From Streptomyces sp. R41 (GTDB taxonomy: Bacteria > Actinomycetota > Actinomycetes > Streptomycetales > Streptomycetaceae), in contig NZ_CP163443.1 in NCBI RefSeq assembly GCF_041053055.1, positions 9,717,001-9,781,000 of the forward strand: 64,000 nucleotides of DNA, in the 5' to 3' direction. Made by a program: the position numbers and the translations under genes. A model generated the notes under the pieces. That model was not told the DNA's origin, did no database searches, and was given only the letters and a program-made list of their open reading frames with translations. Below, piece by piece: positions 1-9,052 of this stretch. The number at the start of each line of letters is the position of its first letter. Within the stretch, counting starts at the first letter, position 1.

Positions 1-608
1 GTCACCTGATGGGCGTCGTCCGGTGGGACGCCGAGCATGCGCAGGACCATCTCGGCCAGGTCGGAGGCGGCCTCGTCCCCGTCGAGGTCGGGGCGGGCCA
101 GCCGCAGGGCCACGAGGGACAGCAGGGTCCCGCCGAGGGCGGACAGGGCGGTGGTCGGGTTGGTGCAGGTGAAGCGGCCCGAGGCGATGCCGATCTCCAG
201 GTCGCGCAGGGCTCGAGGGGCGAGGCCCCGGTCGGTGTGGATCTGGGCCAGCCCGCGGTCCCGCAGGATCCGCATGAGTTCAGGGTGGGAGTTGGCCATG
301 CGGGCGGTGAGCCGGAAGCCCGCGGCGACGAGCTCGGCCGGGTCGTCGATTCCTTGTACGCGCTCGTCTATGACCTGCCCGAACTCGTCCAGGGCGTCTG
401 TCACCGCGGCGTCGAACAGCTCCGTCTTGGACTCGAAGTGGTTGTAGAAGGAGCCGAAACCGACGTCCGCGCGCTCGGCGATGGCCTGGATGCTGGCGCT
501 GGTGTCCCCGGTCTCCGCGAGGATCTGCCGGGCCGCACGGACGAGCGCCTGGCGGGTCTCGGCACGGCGCCTCTCGAAGCGGTTCTTGGGCGGGGCTGAC
601 GTCGGCAT
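1..608 (-). CDS. TetR/AcrR family transcriptional regulator (3' end outside window)
   Basis: Read on the minus strand from the ATG at 608, the product begins MPTSAPPKNRFERRRAET and runs off the window start, giving about 202 residues. The N-terminus is a TetR DNA-binding domain: an Arg-rich lead, a helix containing ALVRAARQILAETG, then SIQAIAERADVGFGSFYNHF and SKTELFDAAV (residues ~15-60). The rest is a helical ligand-binding domain without a recognised ligand signature. It diverges from the ring-cleavage operon starting at 746 across a 137-bp gap, so it is the likely local repressor of that operon and of itself. That role is inferred from position. Only the extreme C-terminus is missing. Confidence 0.85.
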   Translation of the reverse strand, partial: MPTSAPPKNRFERRRAETRQALVRAARQILAETGDTSASIQAIAERADVGFGSFYNHFESKTELFDAAVTDALDEFGQVIDERVQGIDDPAELVAAGFRLTARMANSHPELMRILRDRGLAQIHTDRGLAPRALRDLEIGIASGRFTCTNPTTALSALGGTLLSLVALRLARPDLDGDEAASDLAEMVLRMLGVPPDDAHQV

Positions 609-745
609 ACGGCGAGTGTAACAACCGCTGCGATGAGTCCTCCATTACTGATGAGATTATCAATTATTTGGGTCCACCCTATTGACGATGGGTAACGGCA
701 AAGTTGATGATTTCCTCATTACAGCAGTGTTGCTTGGAGGACACC
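609..745. promoter_or_regulatory. Divergent promoter region between tetR and the ring-cleavage operon
   Basis: This 137-bp AT-richer gap lies between the TetR start (608, minus) and the dioxygenase start (746, plus). A TTGACG at 683-688 could be a -35 box for the plus-strand operon, and GGAGG at 736-740 is the ribosome binding site fixing the ATG at 746. Weak dyads such as TGATGAGATTATCA occur, but none is clear enough to name as the operator. Confidence 0.5.
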
Positions 746-1891
746 ATGTCCCACACCCCCGTTAACAGGGCCGCTCCCCAGACGCCCCACCAAGACCTCC
801 ACAGTGAACAGGGGGCCCTGCGCGGCGAGCACCCCGGACGTTCCCGGAATCCCGTGATCAAGGCGGCGGACCTGGCCTGGCTCGAGTTCGAGAAGCCGGA
901 CCTGGACCGGGCCGAGGTCTTCGCGCGTGACTTCGGGTTCGCGGTCGCCGCCCGCACCGAGGGGGAGCTGTGGCTGCGCGGCACCTTCGCGGGCTCACCT
1001 TGCATGGTCATCCGGCGGGGGCGTGCGTCCCGGTTCATCGGGCCGGCGTTCCGCGCGGCCGAGCGAGCCGACCTGGACCGGCTGGCCAGCGCCACCGGCA
1101 GTACCGTCCGGGACATCGGCGTACCGGGCGGCGGGCAGTCGGTCGCCCTGCTCGATCCCTCGGGCCTGCCGGTCCGGGTCGTGTACTGCGCCGAGCAGCT
1201 GCCCGCCCTGCCCGAGCAGGAGCCGCTGATCCTCAACTTCGGTACCGATCACCGTCGTACGAACGCCACCCAGCGTCCGTCCCGTGAGCCGTCCCGAATC
1301 CAGCGGCTGGGCCATGTGGTGCTGGAGACACGCGTGTTCGCCCGCACCCTGGACTGGTACCTGGACACCCTCGGGATGATCGTGTCCGACTTCCTGTTCC
1401 TGGACGGGCAGCGAGGGCGCGGGCCGACGATGGCGTTCATCCGGTGCGACCAGGGGAGCGTGGCCGTCGATCACCACACGCTGGCCCTGCACCTGGGGCC
1501 CGGTACCGGCTACGTCCACTCGGCCTACCAGGTCACCGACCTCGACACGATCGCCGCCGGTGGGGAGTACCTGGCCGAGCGCGGCTACAAGCGCAGCTGG
1601 GGCATCGGCCGGCACATCCAGGGCAGTCAGCTGTTCGACTACTGGCGCGACCCCGACCACTTCATGCTGGAGCACTTCGCCGACGGCGACCTGTTCTCCT
1701 GCGACCTGGAGCCCGGCTGGGCGCCGATGTCGGCGAGCGGCCTGGCCCAGTGGGGCCCGCCCGTCACCCGCGACTTCCTGGGCACCAGCCCGTCCCCCGC
1801 CAAGCTGCGAGAGGTCATGACGGCCCTGCGTGGCGACAACGAACTCGACCCCGCACGCCTGCTGGGCCTGATGAAAGCGATGAGCTCATGA
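746..1891 (+). CDS. VOC-superfamily extradiol ring-cleavage dioxygenase (catechol 2,3-dioxygenase-like)
   Basis: 381 residues made of two tandem vicinal-oxygen-chelate domains, the architecture of type I extradiol dioxygenases, which open catechols using Fe(II) and O2. Likely metal ligands are in the C-terminal domain: His in GHVVLET (~189), His in YVHSAYQV (~257) and Glu in FMLEHFADGD (~309). The catalytic half looks intact. The ATG at 746 is chosen over an upstream TTG because GGAGG sits 5 bases before it. The stop overlaps the next start (ATGA). A truncated paralog lies at 40922. With the FAH hydrolase and FAD hydroxylase downstream it forms an aromatic catabolic operon. The exact substrate cannot be read. 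Confidence 0.82.
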   Translation: MSHTPVNRAAPQTPHQDLHSEQGALRGEHPGRSRNPVIKAADLAWLEFEKPDLDRAEVFARDFGFAVAARTEGELWLRGTFAGSPCMVIRRGRASRFIGPAFRAAERADLDRLASATGSTVRDIGVPGGGQSVALLDPSGLPVRVVYCAEQLPALPEQEPLILNFGTDHRRTNATQRPSREPSRIQRLGHVVLETRVFARTLDWYLDTLGMIVSDFLFLDGQRGRGPTMAFIRCDQGSVAVDHHTLALHLGPGTGYVHSAYQVTDLDTIAAGGEYLAERGYKRSWGIGRHIQGSQLFDYWRDPDHFMLEHFADGDLFSCDLEPGWAPMSASGLAQWGPPVTRDFLGTSPSPAKLREVMTALRGDNELDPARLLGLMKAMSS

Positions 1892-2826
1892 GCACCAATG
1901 TTCTGCGCACCACCGAGGGCTGGTGGGTCATCCGGGACGAGCGCGCCGTCCGCGTCGAGACCAAGGCGGTCACCACCGCCGAGCTGCTCGCCGACCGGGG
2001 CGCGGTCCGCGAGGCCGCCGCCTCCGCCGAGAGCGGCACGCCCGTCGCCGACCTGGTGGCCCTGCCTCCGGTCACCACCCCGTGCCGGGTGGTCGCCCAG
2101 ATGGTCAACTACCGCAGCCACGCCAATGATTCGGGCTTCACCGGCGACATCCCGCCCACCTTCTTCCGTAAGGCGTCCGGCTCGGTCAGCGGCCCCCATG
2201 ACACGATCATCCGCCCCGCGCACGTGAAGTTCCTCGACTACGAGGTGGAACTCGGCCTGGTCATGGGCGCGACCCTGCCCGTGGGCGCCGTCGTCGAGGA
2301 GCAGGACCTGCCGCGCTACGTCGCCGGCCTCGTCCTGACCAACGACGTCAGCGCCCGCGACGTCCAGCTGACCAAGACCCAGTTCTACGAGAGCAAGTCC
2401 TATCCGACCTTCACCCCGACGGGTCCGTACCTGACCCTGCTGGAGCCCGAGGACTTCGCCCATCTGCTGAACCTGCGGCTGCGGCTGTCGGTCAACGGCG
2501 TGTCGCGCCAGGACCGCACGCTGGCCGACATGATCGTGCGGCCCGCACAGGCGCTCACCCTGCTCGCCCGCTTCCAGACCCTCGACCCGGGCGACCTGCT
2601 GCTGACCGGCACTCCCGGCGGTACAGCCCTGAAGGCCCCGCCCAAGGCGGCCGAGAAGATCGGTGCGCTGCTGCCGCCCGCACTGAAGTGGAAGGCGTTC
2701 TTCAAGGGCCAGGCCAAGAACCCCAAGTACCTGCACAGCGGTGACCTCATCACCGCCACGATCGCCACCCCGGACGGACGCATCGACCTCGGTGAGCAGC
2801 GGACCCCCGTTACGGACGCAGTATGA
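1888..2826 (+). CDS. Fumarylacetoacetate hydrolase (FAH) family protein
   Basis: 312 residues starting at the ATG that overlaps the dioxygenase stop. The FAH fold is evident: the metal-binding acidic segment DYEVELGLVMG (~115-125), TNDVSARD (~152), then PTGPYL and the TGTPGG turn near residue 240. FAH enzymes hydrolyse or hydrate the acylpyruvate-type products of ring cleavage. Because acetoacetyl-CoA synthetase lies two genes downstream, acetoacetate is a plausible product, as in the homogentisate route (inference). A C-terminal segment containing FFKGQAKN, around residue 272, recurs fused to a dioxygenase fragment near 41265, which identifies the decayed second copy of this operon. Confidence 0.82.
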   Translation: MSTNVLRTTEGWWVIRDERAVRVETKAVTTAELLADRGAVREAAASAESGTPVADLVALPPVTTPCRVVAQMVNYRSHANDSGFTGDIPPTFFRKASGSVSGPHDTIIRPAHVKFLDYEVELGLVMGATLPVGAVVEEQDLPRYVAGLVLTNDVSARDVQLTKTQFYESKSYPTFTPTGPYLTLLEPEDFAHLLNLRLRLSVNGVSRQDRTLADMIVRPAQALTLLARFQTLDPGDLLLTGTPGGTALKAPPKAAEKIGALLPPALKWKAFFKGQAKNPKYLHSGDLITATIATPDGRIDLGEQRTPVTDAV

Positions 2827-4439
2827 AGGCCGCATCCCGGAGACCGGTGGTGATCATCGGTGCGGGACCCGTCGGGGTCACCGCCGCCCTCCTGCTCGCC
2901 CGGCACGGAGTGCCCAGCTTGCTCCTCGAACGCCACCGGGACATCTACCCCCTGCCGCGCGCCGTCGTCGTGGACGACGAGATCCGCCGGCTCCTGCAGA
3001 GCGTCGGTGTGCACGAGGAGTTCGCCGCCCTCGCCCGTCCGGCGCCCGGGCTGCGGCTGCTTGACGCCCGGCGCCGCGTGATCACCGAATTCCCGCGGTC
3101 TTTGCAGGGACTCCACGGCTTCCCGCAGCTGAGCATGTTCAACCAGCCCGAGCTGGAACGCCTGCTGCGTGACGCCTTGGCGCGCCGCCCGGAGTGCGAG
3201 CTGTGGAGCGGGGTGGAGGTCGTGTCCGTCACCCAGTCCGACACGCAGAACACCGACGCACCCGACGATCCGACGGGTCCGGTCCGGGTCACCTTCCGGC
3301 GCGACGGCAGCGACGAGGAGGAGCACCTGTGGGCCGATGCCGTCCTCGGCTGCGACGGTGCGGGCAGTCTCACCCGGGACGCCATCGGCACCGACTTCGA
3401 GGACCTGCACTTCCAGGAGAGCTGGCGGGTCATCGACGTGCGCACCAGCCGCCCGGTGCGTACCTGGGAAGGCGCCGAGCAGATCTGCTGCCCCACCCGG
3501 CCGGCCACCTTCATGCGCATCAGCGAGGACCGCTACCGCTGGGAGTTCCGGCTGGCCGACGACGAGAACCTGGACGGCCCGGACGGATGGGAGCGCCTGC
3601 GCGAGCTGGTCGCCCCCTGGGTGGACCTGCCGGCCTCGCAGGGCGACGACTTCGAGGTGATACGGCAGGCGCAGTACACCTTCCAGGCCCGTCTCGCCGA
3701 CCGGTGGCGCAGGGGGCGCGTCTTCCTGCTGGGCGACGCCGCCCACCTCACCCCGCCCTTCGTCGGGCAGGGTCTGTGCTCCGGCCTGCGCGACGCCAAC
3801 AACCTCACCTGGAAACTCGCCCGCGTCCTCCAACAGGGCGCACCCGAGGGGCTGCTGGACACCTACGAACGCGAGCGCAAGCCGCACGTCCGCCATGTGA
3901 TCCGCGTCGCGGTCGCCGTCGGCTGGGCCATGACCGGTGGACAGGACCGCGGTGCGGCCTTCCGCCGGGCCGTGGTGGGCGCGGTCTGTCGCATCCCCGG
4001 CGTGACCGCGGCGGTGAGCCGCGACCTCAGCCCCGCCCTGAGCGCCGGTCCACTCGTACGGCGCCGTCCCAGGCTGACCGGCCGCGTGCTGGCCGGCACC
4101 TTCTGCCCGCAGCCCTGGGTACGGCATGACGGCAGGCGAGTGCGCCTCGATGACGTCCTCGGGGACTCCTTCGCCGTCCTGACCGCTGTGCCGCCCACGG
4201 CGCAGATGACGGCCGTGGCCACGGCACTGGGCGCCCAGACGATCCACGTCGACGACCTGGGCGACGACGGCACCCTGGCCGGCTGGCTGGCACGCGGCCG
4301 TGCCGACGCCGTCCTGCTGCGCCCCGACCGCGTCGTGACGGACACCGTCCCGGCCGGCACCGGCGACTTCACGGACACCGTCGCCTGGGCCCCCCTGCTG
4401 CACACGGCCCGCCGTATCGCCGACGCCCGGCCCGCCTGA
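2823..4439 (+). CDS. FAD-dependent aromatic hydroxylase (MhpA/PheA-type)
   Basis: 538 residues, class A flavoprotein monooxygenase size. Motifs in order: Rossmann GAGPVG (~12-17) for the ADP part of FAD, the DG motif in GCDGAGSLTR (~175), and the GD motif in [18 protein letters not shown] (~303-320) contacting the FAD ribityl chain, followed by a C-terminal thioredoxin-like tail. These enzymes hydroxylate phenolic rings with NAD(P)H and O2 to give the catechol that the dioxygenase then opens. The start overlaps the FAH stop (ATGA), so translation is probably coupled. It is clearly related to the protein at 41630 (shared [21 protein letters not shown] segments). Confidence 0.85.
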   Translation: MKAASRRPVVIIGAGPVGVTAALLLARHGVPSLLLERHRDIYPLPRAVVVDDEIRRLLQSVGVHEEFAALARPAPGLRLLDARRRVITEFPRSLQGLHGFPQLSMFNQPELERLLRDALARRPECELWSGVEVVSVTQSDTQNTDAPDDPTGPVRVTFRRDGSDEEEHLWADAVLGCDGAGSLTRDAIGTDFEDLHFQESWRVIDVRTSRPVRTWEGAEQICCPTRPATFMRISEDRYRWEFRLADDENLDGPDGWERLRELVAPWVDLPASQGDDFEVIRQAQYTFQARLADRWRRGRVFLLGDAAHLTPPFVGQGLCSGLRDANNLTWKLARVLQQGAPEGLLDTYERERKPHVRHVIRVAVAVGWAMTGGQDRGAAFRRAVVGAVCRIPGVTAAVSRDLSPALSAGPLVRRRPRLTGRVLAGTFCPQPWVRHDGRRVRLDDVLGDSFAVLTAVPPTAQMTAVATALGAQTIHVDDLGDDGTLAGWLARGRADAVLLRPDRVVTDTVPAGTGDFTDTVAWAPLLHTARRIADARPA

Positions 4440-4455
4440 CGAGGAGCACCACACC

Positions 4456-6474
4456 ATGACCGCCCCGCACCCCGCGCCGTATGCGGACCCCTTCTTCACC
4501 CCCGACCCGAAGTCGGCCGCCCACAGCCGCATCGCGGACTTCGCCCGATGGGCGGCCCGGCACCGGGGCGCCGAAGGGATCCAGGACCCCACGGACTACC
4601 GTGCCTTGCACCAGTGGTCCGTCACCGACCTCGAAGGGTTCTGGGCCGCGGTGTGGGAGTACTTCGACATCGAAGCGACAACTCCGTACGAGGGGGTGCT
4701 GGCCGAGGAGTCCATGCCCGGCGCCCGCTGGTTCCCCGGCGCCACCCTCAACTACGCCCATCACGCGCTGCGCAATCTGCAGCCGGACGCTCCCGCGATC
4801 ACGGCCCTGGACGAGACCGGAGCCGGCTACGAGATCACGGGGCGGGAGCTGCGCGCCCGGGTCGCCTCCGTCGCTGCCAGCCTGCGCGACCTGGGCGTCG
4901 GACAGGGCGACCGGGTGGTGGGCTATCTGCCCAACACCCCCCACGCCATCGTCGCCTTCCTTGCCACCGCAAGCCTGGGCGCGGTGTGGTCGGTGTGCGG
5001 CCAGGACTACGCGCCCAAGGCCGCCGCCGACCGTTTTGCCCAGCTCGAGCCCACAGTGCTCATCACCGCGGACGGCTACCTGTTCAACGGCACCACCCAC
5101 GACCGCCGCGCCGCCTCGCTCGAACTCGCCGCCGCCCTGCCGACGGTGAAGGCCACCGTGCTCGTGGACCACGTGGGCCTTGCCTGGCCCGAGGGCGGGG
5201 ACTCGGGGCTGATGGTGCCCTGGGAGGACGCGGCCACCCGCGTCGAGTACCTCACCATCGCCCCGGTGCCGTTCGACCACCCTCTGTGGGTCGTCTTCTC
5301 CTCCGGCACCACCGGCCTGCCCAAGGGCATCGTCCACGGGCACGGCGGGGTCCTGCTCGAACACCTCAAGATGCTCGGCCTGCACACCGATCTGGGCACC
5401 GGGGACCGCCTGCTGTGGTACACCACCACCCACTGGATGATGTGGAACCTGGTCGTCTCCACCCTGCTGACCGGTGCCACCACCTGCACCTACGACGGCA
5501 GCCCGGCACCGCAGGCGCGTCCGGACGTCCTGTGGGAGCTGGCGGCCCGTCACAGGGTCACCGTCTTCGGCACCAGTCCTCAGTACCTGCTGGCCATGGC
5601 CAAGCTGGGCATCGAACCCTCCGTGCACGACCTGTCGGCCATCCGCGTCGTCGGCTGCACCGGCTCCGCTCTGCCCGCATCCGCCTACCCCTGGGTACGC
5701 GACCATGTGGGCGCCGGCGTCCAGCTGGCCTCCACCAGCGGCGGCACGGACATCGTCTCCGGCTTCGCCGGCAGCGCCTCCACGACCCCCGTCTGGGCGG
5801 GGGAGCTGTCCGCCCCCAGCCTGGGCGTGGCGCTGGCCGCCTACGACGCGACGGGCACCCCTGTCCTCGATCAGGTCGGCGAACTGGTCGTCACCCGCCC
5901 CATGCCGTCCATGCCGCTGTACTTCTGGAACGACCCCGACGGCAGCCGCTACCGCGACGCCTACTTCGGCGCCTACCCCGGTGTGTGGCGGCACGGCGAC
6001 TGGATCACGCTCACCTCGCACGGCTCGGTGATCGTCCACGGCCGCTCCGACGCCACCCTCAACCGCAACGGCGTGCGCCTGGGCAGTGCCGACATCCACG
6101 ACGTCGTCGAACATCTCCCCGAGATCACCGAGGCCCTCGTCATCGGCGCGGAGGAATCCGACGGCGGCTACTGGATGCCGCTCTTCGTGGTCCTCGCCGA
6201 CGGGGTCGGCCTGGACGATTCCCTGCGCGACAGGATCCGCGACGCGATCCGCGCCGGCGCCTCACCCCGCCACGTCCCCGACGAGATCCTCGCCGTACCG
6301 GCGCTCCCGCACACCAAGACCGGCAAGAAGCTCGAGGTTCCCGTCAAGCGCCTGCTCCAGGGTGCCCCCGCCGAGCAGGTCCTGAACCCCGCGGCGGTCG
6401 ACAACCCCGAACTGATCGCCTACTTCGCCCGGTTGGGCGCGGAACGGAACAAGCGGTCAACACACCAAACATGA
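4456..6474 (+). CDS. Acetoacetyl-CoA synthetase (acetoacetate--CoA ligase)
   Basis: 672 residues, the full family length. ATP-binding P-loop SSGTTGLPKGIVHGHGG at ~280-296, adenylate-binding STSGGTDI (~430), DWITLTSHGSVIVHGRSDATLNRNGVRLG (~514-542) and the terminal catalytic lysine region HTKTGKKLEVPVKRLL. The N-terminal FWAAVWEYFDIE and PGARWFPGATLNYA segments are typical of AacS rather than acetyl-CoA synthetase. It activates acetoacetate to acetoacetyl-CoA in the cytosol. An SD-like GAGGAG precedes the ATG, 16 bases after the hydroxylase stop, so it belongs to the same operon and probably salvages acetoacetate released by the FAH enzyme. Confidence 0.88.
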   Translation: MTAPHPAPYADPFFTPDPKSAAHSRIADFARWAARHRGAEGIQDPTDYRALHQWSVTDLEGFWAAVWEYFDIEATTPYEGVLAEESMPGARWFPGATLNYAHHALRNLQPDAPAITALDETGAGYEITGRELRARVASVAASLRDLGVGQGDRVVGYLPNTPHAIVAFLATASLGAVWSVCGQDYAPKAAADRFAQLEPTVLITADGYLFNGTTHDRRAASLELAAALPTVKATVLVDHVGLAWPEGGDSGLMVPWEDAATRVEYLTIAPVPFDHPLWVVFSSGTTGLPKGIVHGHGGVLLEHLKMLGLHTDLGTGDRLLWYTTTHWMMWNLVVSTLLTGATTCTYDGSPAPQARPDVLWELAARHRVTVFGTSPQYLLAMAKLGIEPSVHDLSAIRVVGCTGSALPASAYPWVRDHVGAGVQLASTSGGTDIVSGFAGSASTTPVWAGELSAPSLGVALAAYDATGTPVLDQVGELVVTRPMPSMPLYFWNDPDGSRYRDAYFGAYPGVWRHGDWITLTSHGSVIVHGRSDATLNRNGVRLGSADIHDVVEHLPEITEALVIGAEESDGGYWMPLFVVLADGVGLDDSLRDRIRDAIRAGASPRHVPDEILAVPALPHTKTGKKLEVPVKRLLQGAPAEQVLNPAAVDNPELIAYFARLGAERNKRSTHQT

Positions 6475-6558
6475 CGTCGGTCAGGGGACCACAGGCCTAC
6501 CTGACAGCACTGGGTCCTTGCGCCCCGCCCGGCTCCGCAAACCCCGTCCCCACGGGGT

Positions 6559-6589
6559 GGTGCCGGGGCGGTCAACCCGCCCCGGCACC
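6559..6589 (+). terminator. GC-rich hairpin between acetoacetyl-CoA synthetase and nitroreductase genes
   Basis: A 13-bp perfect inverted repeat (GGTGCCGGGGCGG and its complement) with a 5-base loop, 85 bases after the stop. There is no long T run, which is usual for Streptomyces terminators. It may attenuate rather than end transcription into the nitroreductase gene. Confidence 0.6.
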
Positions 6590-6613
6590 ACACACAACCG
6601 AAGTAAGAGAGAA

Positions 6614-7240
6614 ATGATGAGCATGACCGACCGCGAACCGCAGGCCCTCGATGTCCTCGACGACGCCGGACGAAAGGTGCTGTTCACCGAGGCCCGCACC
6701 GCGAACACCTTCGCCGAGGTGGCCGTTGCCGACGACGAACTCGCCATGATCTGGGAACTCGCCCGCTGGTCGCCGAGCGCCGCCAACGGCCAGCCTCTGC
6801 GGGTGCTCTTCGTGCGCACCCGCGAGGGCAAGGAGCGACTCGTCCGGCATCTCGACGAGGGCAACAGGGCCAAGACGCTCAGTGCGCCGGCCGTGGCGAT
6901 CCTGGCGTACGACGTCGACTTCCACGAGCAGATGCCGACCGTCTTCCCGGCTCGCGGCGAGATGCTGCGAGCGGCGTTCGCCGACCAGACGGAGAAGCGC
7001 GAGAGCCTCGCGGCCTACAACTCGGCACTGCAGACCGGGGTCTTCCTGCTCGCGGTGCGCGCGGCGGGGCTGGCGGCCGGTCCCATGGCGGGCTTCGACA
7101 GGGCCGGCGTGGACGAGGAGTTCTTCGCCGGTACCAGCTGGCGTTCGCATCTGGTGGTCAACATCGGTCACCCCGGCGCCGACCCGTGGTTCCCGCGGCT
7201 GCCCCGCGTGCCCGTCGAGGACGCCGTCGCCTATGCCTGA
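6614..7240 (+). CDS. Nitroreductase family protein (RutE/malonic semialdehyde reductase-like)
   Basis: 208 residues, an FMN-binding nitroreductase-fold protein. The N-terminal ARWSPSAANGQPLRVLFV (~50-67) is the FMN phosphate-binding segment of the RutE/YdfN subgroup, and LAAGPMAGFD and HLVVNIGHPG follow toward the C-terminus. These enzymes reduce nitro groups, quinones or semialdehydes using NAD(P)H. Start: tandem ATG codons at 6614 and 6617 behind AAGAGAG. It lies downstream of the ring-cleavage operon on the same strand but after a strong hairpin, so co-transcription is uncertain. It could remove a semialdehyde by-product of the pathway (inference). Confidence 0.78.
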   Translation: MMSMTDREPQALDVLDDAGRKVLFTEARTANTFAEVAVADDELAMIWELARWSPSAANGQPLRVLFVRTREGKERLVRHLDEGNRAKTLSAPAVAILAYDVDFHEQMPTVFPARGEMLRAAFADQTEKRESLAAYNSALQTGVFLLAVRAAGLAAGPMAGFDRAGVDEEFFAGTSWRSHLVVNIGHPGADPWFPRLPRVPVEDAVAYA

Positions 7241-7301
7241 GGCACTACCGCCGTCTGGTAGGTGAGAGGCGCCATGCCGTGGGCGCCGGTGCTCTTCGGA
7301 G

Positions 7302-7500
7302 TGCCGGCGCCCCTTTTCATCGGTGACTCGGGCACCGGTAAGTCCCAGCTGCTGATCGCCCCTTGTACCGTAGCCGCGATGGCTGGCTACCGGGTCACGT
7401 CCTGGCCACCAAGCTCGTCGGGGCCGCCGACGAGAAGCAGCTGACCAAGACGATCGCCCGCTACGGCCGAGTCGACCTTCTCTGCATCGACGAGCTGGGA
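7302..7500 (+). pseudogene. IstB-like ATPase remnant (IS21 family)
   Basis: Across two frames the text reads LFIGDSGTGKSQLLIA, then AAMAGYRV, then LATKLVGAADEKQLTKTIAR and YGRVDLLCIDELG. This is the Walker A to Walker B region of an IS21 IstB helper ATPase. A frameshift near 7400 and loss of both ends make it a relic. It ends 6 bases before the aldo/keto reductase start, so the old IS21 insertion abuts that gene. No istA or terminal repeat was found nearby. Confidence 0.75.
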
Positions 7501-7505
7501 AACCG

Positions 7506-8372
7506 ATGACTTCAAGCACAACGAACACTCCGGGCACGGCGAGCACCTTCTCCATCGGAGGCGAACACCGGGTAACTCGGCTTGGGTTCGGTGCCATGCG
7601 CCTGGCCGCCGAGCCCGGCCCTGAGCGGGAAGCCGCCATCGCGGTAGCCCGGCGCGCCGTCGAGCTGGGCGTCACCTTGATCGACACCGCCCACATGTAC
7701 GGATGGGGTGCCAACGAGGAACTCCTGGCCGAGGCCCTGTGTCCATACCCGGACGACTTGCTGATCACCACCAAGGTTGGGGTCACCCAGTCCGGGCCGG
7801 AAGGGTGGGCGTACGACGCACGGCCGGAGAGCCTGCGAGAGCAGGTCGAGCAGGGCCTGTACCGGCTCCGGACCGAGCGCGTCGGCCTCCTGCAACTGCA
7901 CCGGATCGACCCGAAGGTTCCGGTCGCTGAACAGGTTGGCGCGCTCCGCGAACTCCAACTGGAGGGGAAAATCGGGCACATCGGGCTGTCCGAGGTCACC
8001 ACTGTGCAGCTCGCCGAGGCTCGGCAGACCGCCGAGATCGCGAGCGTACAGAACCGCTACAACCTCTTCGACCGAGACCACGAGTCGGTTCTGGAGGCAT
8101 GCGAGGCCACTGGCATCGCCTTTCTTCCCTGGCGCCCCGTCGCCGCAGCAGCCAACTCAGGCCAAGCCTCCGCGCTCGCCACCGTCGCCACCGAACTCGG
8201 CGCCACCGCCCACCAGGTCCTGCTCGCCTGGCTGCTCGCCCGTTCCCCGGTCGTCCTGCCGATCCCAGGAACCGCCTCGCTCGCCCATCTGGAGGAAAAT
8301 CTCGCTGCGGCAGACCTCCGGCTCACCGACTCCCAGCGGCAGCGCCTCAACCGTACGGCCGTGCCCGCGTAG
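7506..8372 (+). CDS. Aldo/keto reductase
   Basis: 288 residues forming the AKR (beta/alpha)8 barrel. Visible signatures: LGFGAMRL near the start, LIDTAHMYGWGANEELL (~59-75, catalytic Asp and Tyr), TTKVGV with the catalytic Lys (~92) and LLQLHRIDPKVP with His (~125), then PIPGTASLAHLEENL near the C-terminus for NADPH binding. It reduces carbonyls with NADPH; the substrate is unknown. The gene starts immediately after the IstB remnant and has only a weak ribosome binding site (GGGAA), so its present promoter may be IS-derived. The reading frame itself is complete. Confidence 0.82.
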   Translation: MTSSTTNTPGTASTFSIGGEHRVTRLGFGAMRLAAEPGPEREAAIAVARRAVELGVTLIDTAHMYGWGANEELLAEALCPYPDDLLITTKVGVTQSGPEGWAYDARPESLREQVEQGLYRLRTERVGLLQLHRIDPKVPVAEQVGALRELQLEGKIGHIGLSEVTTVQLAEARQTAEIASVQNRYNLFDRDHESVLEACEATGIAFLPWRPVAAAANSGQASALATVATELGATAHQVLLAWLLARSPVVLPIPGTASLAHLEENLAAADLRLTDSQRQRLNRTAVPA

Positions 8373-8439
8373 CGGACCGACCGACGTCGGCCGGTGTCAG
8401 AAACCGTAACTCACCGACAAAGCCACGCATCCCCCGCGG

Positions 8440-9015
8440 TCAGTCGGCCTGCTGCTCGGCGGGGCGCAGCCCGGCGGTCCACTTCTCCTCGATGCGGCCG
8501 AGCTTCCACACGGCTAGGGCAGCCGCCCACGTGGCGAAGAAAAGGCCGACGATGACGAAGCCGATGGTGTTCAGGCCCAGGCCGCTGATCCAGTCCCAGA
8601 ACGCGCCGTGCAGGCCGGCCTTGTCGGCGAGCAGGCCGAGCAGCTCGGCGGTGCCGATGATCAGCGCGACGGCGACGGCGACGGACAGGCCGGTGATGGT
8701 GAGGTTGAAGTAGACCTTCCGTACCGGCTTGGAAAAGGCCCAGCCGTAGGCGAAGTTCATGAAAGAACCGTCGATGGTGTCCAGCAGGCTCACGCCGGCC
8801 GCGAAAAGGACCGGCAGGCAGAGGATGGCGTACCAGGGCAGGCCGGAGGCGGCTCCGGAGCCGGCCAGCACCAGCAGAGCGACCTCGGTGGCGGTGTCGA
8901 AGCCATGGCCGAACGGCAGGCCGAGCGGATACATCTGCCACGGCTTGGTGATCGACTTCATCACGCCTCCCAGCAGGCGGTTGATGAGGCCGCGGTTGTT
9001 GAGCTGCTGCTCCAG
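8440..9015 (-). pseudogene. 5'-truncated NiCoT-type nickel/cobalt transporter
   Basis: The minus strand encodes LEQQLNNRGLINRLLGGVMK, then WQMYPLGLPFGHGFDTATEVALL and four to five hydrophobic segments ending RPAEQQAD. This matches the C-terminal half of HoxN/NixA permeases, including the second signature GFDTATEV. The N-terminal half, including the essential HX4DH Ni/Co-binding motif, is absent: homology stops at about 9015 and unrelated sequence follows. A GTG at 8964 could start a 174-residue product, but without the metal-binding helix it should not transport. The sequence just upstream (9053-9071) carries a palindromic operator shared with the secreted repeat proteins. Confidence 0.72.
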
Positions 9016-9052
9016 CGGCCTCGTCGAAGTGGCCGGACCGCATCTGCCGGTG

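Noticed and set aside
4369..6114. Long minus-strand open frame (581 codons) across the acetoacetyl-CoA synthetase gene
   Set aside because: Antisense shadow of a GC-rich gene: composition is Gly/Val/Asp-rich without motifs, while the plus strand has clear family signatures.
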